Shown here in pieces: positions 34,322-43,868 of a DNA stretch of 64,000 bases. The DNA lies in the NCBI GenBank assembly GCA_036346375.1, contig CM070515.1, positions 10,562,423-10,626,422 of the forward strand. The letters run 5' to 3'. Made by a program: the position numbers and the translations under genes. Source of the stretch: Guadua angustifolia. Taxonomy: Eukaryota; Streptophyta; Magnoliopsida; Poales; Poaceae. Each line of letters starts with the position of its first letter. Position 1 is the stretch's first letter. Under the pieces are notes generated by a model. That model was not told where the DNA came from. It searched no databases and saw nothing but the letters and a program-made list of their open reading frames with translations.

Positions 34322-34657
34322 CTAGCGCTTCGCCATCTCGTCCCTCTTCCACTTGCCGCCGCCCTTCACCAGCCTCGTGGCGGCGTAGAGCTCCCACACC
34401 AGCCGATACCGCTTCCTCGCCCTCCTATCCAGCTCCGACTCATCCTCCTCCTCCCTTGCCTCGGCCATCTCGGTTTTGTTCACCGACCGCGCCGACAGCG
34501 AGGACGACGACGCCGCCTCCTGGTCCTCCTCCCCGCCGCCGCTGACGCTGAGCTGCACCAGTTGGTCCGCCGCCGCCAGATCGGCCTCCGTGAACCCGTC
34601 TCCGAGCCCCGCGGCCGTGGCTGACGACATGGACGCAGGCTTCATCTCCACCTCCAT
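34322..34657 (-). CDS. Small plant protein with AAADQL and KRYR-x4-YAAT motifs (paralogue B)
   Basis: 111 residues from ATG 34657 to TAG 34324-34322. TEADLAAADQLVQLS lies at residues 20-34, then a Ser-rich stretch with LSARSVN, an acidic run, and the basic block RRARKRYRLVWELYAAT. This is the same domain order as the gene at 19984-20412. The frame is open upstream to 34867, but a TATATATA box at about 34758-34767 (minus strand) implies transcription starts near 34730, so the ATG at 34657 is the likely start and the upstream 70 residues are not translated. Function unknown. The pair could be an old tandem duplication separated by transposon insertions. Confidence 0.75.
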   Translation of the reverse strand: MEVEMKPASMSSATAAGLGDGFTEADLAAADQLVQLSVSGGGEEDQEAASSSSLSARSVNKTEMAEAREEEDESELDRRARKRYRLVWELYAATRLVKGGGKWKRDEMAKR

Positions 34658-34757
34658 GGATCGTGTCTCTCTCCCCCGCTGGTTTCGGTGCTGAGAGGAG
34701 AGAAGCAAACAAAATGCTCGGATCGATTTGAAAAGGTTGTCGTGGAAGAGCCGGGTC

Positions 34758-34767
34758 GGGTATATAT
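34758..34767 (-). promoter_or_regulatory. TATA box of paralogue B
   Basis: Minus strand reads GCTATATATACCC, about 100 bp upstream of the ATG at 34657. It decides the start codon choice. Confidence 0.75.
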
Positions 34768-34867
34768 AGCGGGACCCGGAAAACCGACTTGGGCTGCACG
34801 GTGCAGTGCCTCGCGGGGGCATGCTACGTGGGGTGCGCGCCGGGTCGCTGGAACGTGGGCCCGACAT

Positions 34868-35970
34868 GGAATGTGGGGCCGCATGTCGGCAGAGGGATGG
34901 GCTGCGGTGGCGACCGCTGCGGAGGAGGTGGGGCCACGGAGGCCAACGGGAGCGGGACGCGTGGAGGGCGATGGGTGCTGTGCTGGCGGTGGATGGATGG
35001 ATGGTGGTGCGCTGCTTTATGCGTGCGTCGCGATGGGGAAGGGTGGGATGTTCTGTGGAGGCCTCTAGGTGGAGCCCGTGTGCAGCTGTAAACTCAGCCG
35101 GATATTTCCCTCTTCTTCCCTTTCTAGCTCGAGTCTGTAAATTGTCAGCCGTGCCTGCATAATGAAAAAAAGAATGTTAGATGTACGTATTTGAAGGCAA
35201 GTACTAGGAAATTAACACGAAAGTGAATGTAACTTGAACTAAAGGAGTTTATAAATTAATATGCACCTTTTGCTAGATACAAAGTCATATGAACTTGCAG
35301 GTTTTCCCCCTATTCTTTCACAGAATTAGGAGGAACGACAAAAATTGGTGCTATATATTATTCACTTGGATTCTGTTCGATGCAAAAGGAGCCACTGTTG
35401 TGGAATTGATTAACCAAATAACTAGTTATTCTATCAATTAAAGGTTGCCAAGCAAGTACCATGTCACTTCAAGATAACCGAGATACATAAGTTGATCAAT
35501 CCAAAGGCGAAAACTTATAGCTGTGATGTATGAAAATTGATCAATCCAAAGGTGAAAACTTATAGCTGTGATGAATTTCATAGGAATAATGTAACATGGT
35601 TCGCCCACCAAATTCGTGGTGGCAAAAGGAACGCCATCTGAATAGCCACAAGAGATCCCAACCTAGGAAAGGTGGCTACGTAAGTGTTATGCTGTGATAG
35701 CCAGGGAACCAACCGCTCCTGTGATAAAATCTGATATTTCTCTTGATACTGGTCAAGCGTGGGAGCGTAAACATATTTTTAATAAATATTAAATGGTGTC
35801 ACTACTTAAAATATAAAATTACACTATTAAATTATCACAGTAGAGAGAAGTGAGAAACGACTTGACCGAAAAGAGCGGGTATAAGTGGAAAGAAAGAGAT
35901 GTGCGTTGCTTTTATTAGAGAGAGGGAGAGGAATGATGGATGACCATCACTCACTCGTATTTATATATTA
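34868..35970. other. Intergenic, small tandem repeat
   Basis: A ~46-bp tandem duplication with core TTGATCAATCCAAAGGYGAAAA at about 35490-35577. The GC-rich part 34868-35090 is the distal promoter side of paralogue B. No gene seen. Confidence 0.4.
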
Positions 35971-36317
35971 CTAGTTCAATGCCTGTGCGTTGCTACGAAA
36001 AATAAAATTAATAATGGAATATAAAGGTCAAACAATAAAAGAAAACTATGCTACAAGATCAAACATCTATTTCTCTCAATTACATAGAAGTGGGGATGCA
36101 TCGAGAAAGGCATCTGGACTCGCAGATGGGGCAGCTGTCGTATTCATGGAGAAGTCGGGAGGTGAGCATATCGTGAGGAACGGAGCGAAAACCGGCTTAG
36201 GTTTTTTTTCGTCGGTCGGTCCGGTTTTTTCCGTCAGCGGTTTTTTTTCACGGTTTAGACGTGGGTTGGTGGTGGAGAACGGACGTATCACCACCAACTT
36301 CTAATTAGTAGTAGAGA
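35971..36317 (-). mobile_element. Non-autonomous Helitron, 347 bp
   Basis: On the minus strand it starts TCTCTACTACTAATTAG and ends GCAACGCACAGGCATTGAACTAG, matching Helitron TC and CTAG ends. It is flanked by A on the 5' side and T on the 3' side, the expected AT target without duplication. The GC-rich word close to the 3' end is the usual hairpin position, though the hairpin here is weak. Confidence 0.75.
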
Positions 36318-37490
36318 TAAAGAAATTTAGAGAGTTACTATTGCATAATATACCTATAAGTTTTACCCTAACAGCACACCAAAAGACTATTAGATCTGAT
36401 CTACGATGACATTTTGGAAATTTTGGTGGGGGCTGAGATTCCAAAACTCGATGGTATATAATTTTTTTGAAAATTTTGGAATTGCTACAATAATTTTGAT
36501 AAATCTCAGTGAATTTTACTATTTTGCTGAGAGTTTGGTTATTTTGACCGGGTTTCGTATATTTTGGACCAGTTTGCATTACTTTTAGGCCGGATTTAGT
36601 ATTAATTTTTTGTGGAGAATTATAATGCCTTTTACGAGGATATGTCTTGGAAACCAGCCGGGGAAAAGCAGCATATGGATCAGAGCTCACAGAAAACAGG
36701 ATCTTTTCCAGGCCATACAAGGTCAATGTGGAGGCCTTCGTAGTTACCGTGGAACCTAGTCCATGGGGCACCATTAGGAAATCTGTTACGTGTGTGCCAA
36801 AATTCACAAAAAAAAAAAAGTCAGCTTCGTAGCATCAGGCAGGTTATTAGCAAAGCAAGCTCAGAACAGGTTCGAGCTTAATTCATCTATGACAGACTCA
36901 AGCAGGATTTGGAAAAAGAAAATGGAGTTTGTTGGCTATCACTGAGCACAGAAATGCATAAGGCAAGAGCATATTACATCATCATCGAAGTTGCAATGAC
37001 AGTTTACATTCCCGCAAAGGAGGCCATATTAACAAACCACCGGACAGACCTGCTATATGAAAGAGTGACTGCCCGTAAATTTGCTACCCCATTATCCAAA
37101 TTGGCAACAAATCTAGTGTGCGCACTGCGCAGGCGCAACATTCCAATCACGGGAGAAGAACATCATCATTCATCACACACACACATGAAAATTGTTGCAA
37201 TTTTCTTTCAAGTGTACTGCATATGCAACTAACAGCCCCAATCACCCACTAGCTGCTATTGGTTTCTGAGTCGCAATCATTCTTATAGATTCCTAATCCT
37301 GTGATCTGGTATTCGAATCGGCGACGATTGCTTCTAGTACTTTTTGAATTGGATTGATTGATTCCCTTCCGAAGGAAGTAAAGCTCCGATTCATAGAGTT
37401 AAGTCTCTTCTCGCCTCTTTCCTTTTGTTGCCTTCCTTATTCGACGATTTCTTAATCTGCATTCCGTAGATATCTCCTCGGTTGCTGAAT
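36318..37490. other. Intergenic, no gene
   Basis: 36410-36620 resembles 40080-40250 (AT-rich text with AATTTTGG, GACCGGGTTTCG and TTTAGGCCGGATTTA words), probably the same degraded transposon. Nothing else recognised. Confidence 0.35.
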
Positions 37491-37499
37491 CTATATAAC
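37491..37499 (+). promoter_or_regulatory. TATA box-like sequence upstream of a small ORF
   Basis: CTATATAACC followed 75-80 bp later by an ATG at 37575, with a pyrimidine-rich leader between. Confidence 0.35.
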
Positions 37500-37574
37500 C
37501 CCACTGCTTCTTGCCTCTCTTGCAGATGTGTTGAGCTTATCCATTGAGCAGAGGTAATTCCTGATCTTATCGAT

Positions 37575-37745
37575 ATGGCGCAGGGGCAGATTGCCGGTGG
37601 TGTGCGGCGAGATAGGCTAGTGGCGCTGCAGGAGCTTGCCGCGGTGGAATATGTCAATAGGTTGAGGAAGGCGCTCGCGGGGAGGCGAGGAGGCAGTGGC
37701 TATGATATAGCCGTAGCAAAGTGTACGAGTCTCGCACGCCACTGA
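37575..37745 (+). CDS. Possible 56-residue ORF or gene fragment
   Basis: ATG 37575 to TGA 37743-37745. The text QIAGGVRRDRLVALQELAAV and EYVNRLRKALAGRRGG is GC-rich and helical, unlike the AT-rich surroundings, and a TATA-like box lies upstream. It may be the first exon of a lost gene or a captured fragment. No family recognised. Confidence 0.3.
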   Translation: MAQGQIAGGVRRDRLVALQELAAVEYVNRLRKALAGRRGGSGYDIAVAKCTSLARH

Positions 37746-38556
37746 TGGTGGCAACCACATACGGATGACGCCTACCTCTTCAACGCATTTACGCTTATAG
37801 GACAGTAGGTGATGCCTCTCTTGGTCGATCGGTCGATCTCAAATTATAGCGTTACAAATTTACAATCCCAAGTGCTAAGGAGTAGGACACGTACCGACGA
37901 GCCGGATTTCAGAAAGGCCTCAAAATCTTGATTGTCCTCGCATGTTAGCAATAATAAAAAGAGCATAATAACAAAGTTTTCAAAAATAAATTACATTCTT
38001 CAGTCCGTCAAGAATAAAGCTGCAAAATGAATCACTGCGGAACAAAGAACCTTAAAAAAACTCGTGCAACGGAATAATTGATTTTTCTTTTCCTTTTATT
38101 TTTTCTCTTTCTTTTATTCTCTTGTGCTCCCTCTTCCCGGTGGTGTAGCGTTTCGCACCATTATACACTTCTCTATCTATCTAATATAATCACGTCATGC
38201 CTTGCCTTTCAAAAAGACTTTCTGGCTACTCGGCCCAACAACCCTTGTGGCGTGACAGGTCGCCTGGTCTCGCTAGAAATGGACAGATCGGTGAAATTGT
38301 AGACGGCCACATTAGCAGCGATAGGCCCATGTAACTGTAAGGACGTGTTTTCTCGACGCGACATTTCGGCTGTATCACCGTCCAACCGATCAAGGCCAAC
38401 ATCTACGGTGGAGATGGGTAGGCCAAGTTGGGGATAGGGGGAGAATGGGTGAAATGGATGATCATCTGTAATACAGAGAGACATGCACAACAAATGTGGA
38501 GCAAAGTAGCAAACCCTACACACACATATATATACATATATAATAAATAAAAAAGA
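37746..38556. other. Intergenic, no gene
   Basis: No coding signal or clear repeat was seen apart from TA-rich runs. Confidence 0.35.
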
Positions 38557-38887
38557 GTAAAAACTCCGTGAAATTCATATGTACAAATTTTGAAAAATTC
38601 TTAAAAAAATATCATACATAGGAGAGGTAAGGCTCTACAATTCTACAAAATTTCAAGACCAAATTCTATCACGTTTGAAAGATATGAAAAAGACAAATTT
38701 AGGCTAAATAGTGATTTTCACTGTTTAGCACTATTCATTTCGCTGTTTGTCTTTTTCATATATTTTAGATGCGATTGAGTTTGGTCTTCAAATTTCACAG
38801 GATTGTAGAAACTCATCTCCCCTACATATGGTAATTTTTTTGAGAATTTTTTAAAACTTGTACACGTGGGTTTTACGGAGTTTTCAC
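38557..38887. mobile_element. Palindromic foldback element
   Basis: The two halves (about 38557-38716 and 38717-38887) are reverse complements of each other with moderate divergence, outer ends AAAACTCCGT, leaving almost no loop. A transcript would form a hairpin of ~160 bp. A partial third copy lies at about 39488-39615 (TTCTGTGAAAAATATATGC...). Confidence 0.75.
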
Positions 38888-39814
38888 TAGATATATTGCC
38901 CCCCACATATATATTCTTCAGCTGCATGTAGAATAGGTTATTCTACACGCTAGACGGGTTAGCAGTCCGACCAAACCATGTCAAGCTTAATTAGCAAGAT
39001 GGAATTCCGCCATCTGGCTATATTTAATAGTAATTAATGAACTTCGTCAACCGTAACTTTTGCCATGCAGTAACTAATCTCATCAACAACATAGTAAACA
39101 ATATTTATATATAACATCGTGACTATATGTTGCTAACATAGTAACATTGATTCAACAAAATATATAATACGTACCCAACAAATATTAATATCGATTCAAC
39201 AGATTACATCAGTTACATGGTCAAACCAACCAGGTAATGCATTTTGTAGTTTGTACATATCTTTTTATTTGTAGCTCCAATATGCAAATAGTTTTTACTA
39301 ATAGCTTACTTATGATGATAGGAATATAATAATATAAGTCTAACTATTAAGCAATATTTTTGCTGATAGGTAATATAAATTACTATATTTATAACATGAA
39401 ATTACTATAAATATAACTAGAATTTACTATTATATAGTATAATAGTAAAATCCAATTACCGATACTATGCAGATCGGTCATTTTGGCAAAAAAATTCTGT
39501 GAAAAATATATGCACACGTTCTGAAAAATTCTCAAAAATTACCGTAGATAGAGAATGTGAGTTTCTATATCTTTGTAAAATTTAAATACTAAATTCAGTT
39601 GCATTTGAAAGAGACCATGATTATTGTTTACCGCACACTCCCGAATAATATTAGTAGTGCATCGATTATTGGTGGGACACTGTCGTGTCTACGATACTAG
39701 GCAATAGAGCGAGAGGGCTTCCGAGTTCTAGGAGGCAGAGGGGCTCATCAAAGTCTAAACAGTGCGGTGAATGAGTGAAGACGATTAGTTCACATATATA
39801 TATATACACACACA
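38888..39814. other. AT-rich intergenic with transposon fragments
   Basis: Contains a GTAGAATAGGTTATTCTAC palindrome at 38929-38947 similar to words near the inverted-repeat element at 23.4 kb, and the partial foldback copy at 39488-39615. Confidence 0.4.
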
Positions 39815-39987
39815 CTAGTTATGTATCTGTGTGTTGCAATGGAAAATAAATTTGTGATAAAAATTTTATTTGCAAAGAACACTAACAATGGTAAAGTTAG
39901 GTAATTAAAGAGCAATGGCAAAGATGGAAAATTTTAATGAAGTGACGTGGGAAGAAACTCTTGCTTTATATACAAAACAAGGTTAGA
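39815..39987 (-). mobile_element. Non-autonomous Helitron, 173 bp
   Basis: Minus strand starts TCTAACCTTGTTTTGTATAT and ends TTGCAACACACAGATACATAACTAG. It is flanked by A and T as Helitrons are. It shares the CAACRCACARRYA 3' word with the element at 35971-36317. Confidence 0.65.
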
Positions 39988-42570
39988 TATGTTCGTTTGG
40001 TCTCACTAGTGCCCACATGTCACCCTGTGCCACCTTAATTAGGTCTGAGAGCGCCGTGGGCTTGATCCAGCACAGTATTCTAAATTTTAGATTTCGGGTC
40101 TTTACGAAATCTAAACTACGGTTGAACAAAAAAATGTAAATTTTTTTGAAATTACTACAGTAATATCGTTTTTTTTTGCCAAATTTCAAGAATTTTGGCT
40201 GGATTTTAAACTTTTAGGCCAGATTTAACTGGATTTGGTCCAATAACCCATAATAAAGCCATCTCCAAAGAAAATTTGTTGAAAAACTGAATTTTTGAGA
40301 TATTTTAAAATTTTGATAGAAATACTATTAGATTTTTATAAAATTTTACAAGCTTGATAATGAGCTGAAAATTTTATGGTACTATATTGAGAAGTGTATA
40401 ATCATACAAAAAAAATCAGAATAATTGACTTCATTTGTTATCTTTAAAACATCAAAAACCGAATGAACATAATTGGGACAATTACCTTGTGAGAATTTTA
40501 TAAATTTTCTCGAGTGTGATCATGTTATAAAATTTTTATGAGAGATTAAGAATTTCTTGATACCATTATATAAAAATTTTTAAAAAAATTAACTTTATTT
40601 TTTCTTAATCAAATCTATGTAAGCCTTGAACTTCATTTATTATATTATATTTAAAAAATCAAAAAGAGAAAGAACATAAATGGTACTGTGTCTTTTAAGA
40701 ATTTTATAAGTTCACTGGAGTATGATCATGATTCAAAATTTTTACAAAAAATTAAGCATTTCCTTATCACCCTTATGTAAAATTTTTTTAAAAAAATAAA
40801 TCTTTTTTTATTGCTAAAGCAAATCTATGTATTGATCATCGAGCTTTTATCAGAATGTAGTACTGTCAGAATTTTTAAAAATTATTTAAGCATGATCATC
40901 ATGTAAAACTTTCATATAACCATTAATGCTACATCAGAACCATCTACAAAAATTTCAAAATTTTATAACGTGGTTTGGACAATTTTTCATTTCGTTCAAG
41001 TTTGCCGGTAAGTCTTTTAACAAGACAGTAGCACAATTCGAATTTTTAAAAATTCATGATGCTTGATCATCATCTAAAAATTTTATGTGAATATTATGGA
41101 TGTGTCAGGACCATTCAAAAAAATTTCAAAATTTTATAACCTCATTTGTTCCAATTTTCATTCAGATCAAACTTGTCGGTTAGCGTTTTATCAGGACAGT
41201 AGCAATGTTTGAATTTTTAAAAATTCCTCAGATTTGATAATCATCTGAATTTTTTTTTGCAATATCATCAATGTGTCAGGACTCTCCAAAAAAAATTTTA
41301 AAAAATTGTTCGTTGTCGTTTGACCCACTTTTCAATCAGTGCAAAATGATCAAAATTTCGGCAATTTCGTCCGAAATTTGGGTAAATTTTGCCGAAATTT
41401 GGATTTTTTCGGTGGCAAATGGACCGGATTTGAATCTTAGTTTTTGAATTTCGACCAATATTTTCCTAAATATCAAAATTTTACCAAAATTTCGGATTTT
41501 GGCCGTACCCAGTATTTTTCTCCAAACAAAATTTGAATCCCTGGTCCAGCAGACCGGACTAGATCTAATGGTGATGGCCATTGGGAGGACTGGTTCCAAC
41601 CGTTCCGAATAGGGCGCCACTAATTTGCACTAATTTGCGGAGACACGACCAAAATGCCGGACGGTGGGAACCACTTCCACAACAGTGCTATGCTAGAGAG
41701 ATTAAAAGGAGGAGCTCAGCTCAGCTCAGCTAGCTGGAGTTGGACCATCTATCTTTCAAGCAAAAGCGACGGTCGACGGAGATCTTTTAGAGGATCTACG
41801 GAAGCAGCAACCGGCAGTCTGTCCTGCCCAATGGGCGTCGTTCCAGGATCGGTCCATGCAACGTGCCTCGGCAAATAATTTGCGTAGCTAAAGCTTTTGT
41901 CATCAATAGCTTTGGAGCCCACGTCGACATATGTACGGGTACCAATCAAGAAGCAAAGCAAGCAGCAGCAGACAGCACATGTTCTTTATTTTGTATTTTG
42001 GTTTTCTGCCAGGTAGTAGTACATTCCCTTTGTTACTAATTAGTAATTTAGTAGTGCCAGTTATGCTTTGTAAGCACGACATATATAGATGCATATTTCT
42101 TGTTAGTTTCCAAGAACTTAAAAAAGGCTAAATCAATTAAGAGATCGATGGGGTTGAGGAAATCGTTTGCAGAAAATAAAACGAAGTTTACTTGCGAAGT
42201 GATCTGAGATGCCAATGGGAGCATATATACAAGGACGGCACGAAAAAGGCAAGGACGCCAAGGCATGATCATCAACAGTACGAGTTAGCGGCTTCTTCCC
42301 CAAAACGCGGTCCGTTTGAGGACGCCAAGTTTACCATTTTTGTGGCAGTAGAGGCAGAGCCAGCCGGCCTCTCCATCGCACAGCTAGAAATGCAGCACAC
42401 GACACGACACGACAAGCAGACAGTACCACGGCACACGACGACACTACCTATACCTAGGTACTACCATTCTCGCGATCTCTCTGATCTCTACCGACATATG
42501 CACACATGCGACGAGAACAACAAGCTGATCATGAATGATCTGCGATTAAAAACTCACGGTATTTTCCTCA
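39988..42570. other. AT-rich repeats and 3' flank of the bZIP gene
   Basis: 40260-41310 is a degenerate array of units of 100-200 bp with the words AATTTTATAAATT, TGATCATCATGTAAAA and TTTCAAAATTTTATAAC. 41340-41540 has AATTTCGGCCAAATTTCGG-type text. No gene was seen; 42150-42570 is downstream of the bZIP gene. Confidence 0.45.
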
Positions 42571-43215
42571 TCAGAACGGCGCGGATGACACCCTCTGAAG
42601 CGTCTTCTTCACCGGCACCGGCACCTCCGCTGCCGCCTCCAACTGCATGCATACATACATGCATGCCCACACGGGTGAAGCAAATCATCGAGTAAAATTA
42701 ATCGCAGCAGGCAGCTGCATCGATACAGCTAGGCATGCTCGTGTGTAACTAATAAGTAGCTAGCTAGTGAATGTGGATCTGACCTCCTCGCACTGCTCAC
42801 GGAGCGCGTCGTTCTCCGCGCGGAGGAGGCGCACCTCCTTCTCCAGCTCGTGCACGTAAGCCTGCTTGCGCGCGCGGGAGCGCGCCGCCGACTCGCGGTT
42901 CTTGATGATGCGCCTCTTGCGGCGGTCGCCGCCGGTCGCGGCGCCCTGCAGCTGCAGGTCGACTCGGTACAGCATCTCCCGCTCCAGCGCGAGGCGTCCG
43001 GCATGCGCGGCTGCGTTGGCGGCCGCGGGGCAGAGGCAGGCGGAGCCGCAGACGTTGGCGTCGCCGGTACCGACGACGTCGTTTCTGGCGTCGCCGCTGG
43101 AGCGGGAGTGCGAGGACGTGGCCGTGAGGCTGAGCGCCGTGGAGATGGGCGTGGCGGTGGTGCTGGTGGCTTGAGCCGCCGGAGGCGACACGAGCCCTTC
43201 ATACGGCTTCTCCAT
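42571..43215 (-). CDS. FD-like group A bZIP transcription factor (two exons)
   Basis: Exon 1 is 43215-42784 (144 codons) and exon 2 is 42642-42571 (23 codons plus TGA). The 141-bp intron has GT-AG ends and phase 0, giving 167 residues. The basic region RRIIKNRESAARSRARKQAY (N-x7-R) is followed by leucine heptads; the last heptad Leu is the first codon of exon 2. The protein ends TLQRVSSAPF, the SAP motif of FD proteins, whose Ser/Thr is phosphorylated and bound by 14-3-3 to join FT-type florigen. The N-terminus is Ser/Thr/Ala rich. FD-type bZIPs act in the shoot apex to start flowering in complex with FT; that this gene does so is inference. The reading frame is intact. Which grass FD clade it belongs to cannot be told without alignment. 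Confidence 0.9.
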
Positions 43216-43608
43216 TCTTCGCTTAGGTTCTCGAGTTAATCCCTAGCTAGCTAGTTAGCGATTGACCGGAGAACAGTGTGTGTCTGCTTCGCTCTGCAAG
43301 TTGTGTGTTAAGTGGACGGCCGCACGCCGAAGGAGACGCAAATGGGAAGCGTAGGTTGTTCGTTTTTTGAGCGGTTTAAGGTGCAAATGGAATCGTTTCT
43401 CACTTACAGCGCGAGAATCTGATGATGGCTCGGCGTGGCTGGGAGCCTGGGACAGCGGGTCGGTCCTTATTACAGCACAAGAGCGCCGGTGTTCGACGCC
43501 GGAGGGGTTTGGGCCCTCGCTGGGATCTAGTGGTTGAAGCTCGAAACAAATCTCACGAGGCAATTTGAAGTTTAAGAACATGTATACCATACACGCTATA
43601 TATATATA
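43216..43608 (-). promoter_or_regulatory. Proximal promoter of the FD-like gene
   Basis: Upstream of the ATG. A TATATATATA run lies at 43597-43608 (about 385 bp before the ATG), right at the edge of a Stowaway element, and may serve as the TATA region. No other site can be supported. Confidence 0.4.
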
Positions 43609-43868
43609 CTCCCTGCATCCAAGCTTGTAAGGCATTTTTTTAATGTTTTATCCATAAATATAGCACGTATTTCTTGTTTCAATGCAGAAACTAGTGTGAC
43701 GTTCCCTTTATGTCAATAATAAATATCTAGATTTACTTGATATTCTTTACATGAATGTATTGAATATAGTGTTTACAGATAATAATTATGGGTAGTCAAG
43801 TAATTTTTAATATCTCCTTAGTATTTATGCTAAGAGAAAATATGCTTTATAAATTTGGACGGAGAGAG
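43609..43868. mobile_element. Stowaway-like MITE in the FD-like promoter
   Basis: 260 bp with ends CTCCCTGCATCC and GGACGGAGAGAG (Stowaway consensus CTCCCTCCGT), flanked by TA on both sides (43607-43608 and 43869-43870), as Tc1/mariner MITEs are. Confidence 0.85.

Noticed and set aside
34658..34867. N-terminal extension of paralogue B to ATG 34867
   Set aside because: It lies upstream of and across the TATA box at 34758-34767, so it should not be transcribed.
41654..41878. 74-residue frame at ATG 41654
   Set aside because: No similarity or promoter evidence; likely chance.
42850..43239. Plus-strand frames over the bZIP exon
   Set aside because: Antisense shadow of the GC-rich bZIP exon, with low-complexity Arg/Gly text.
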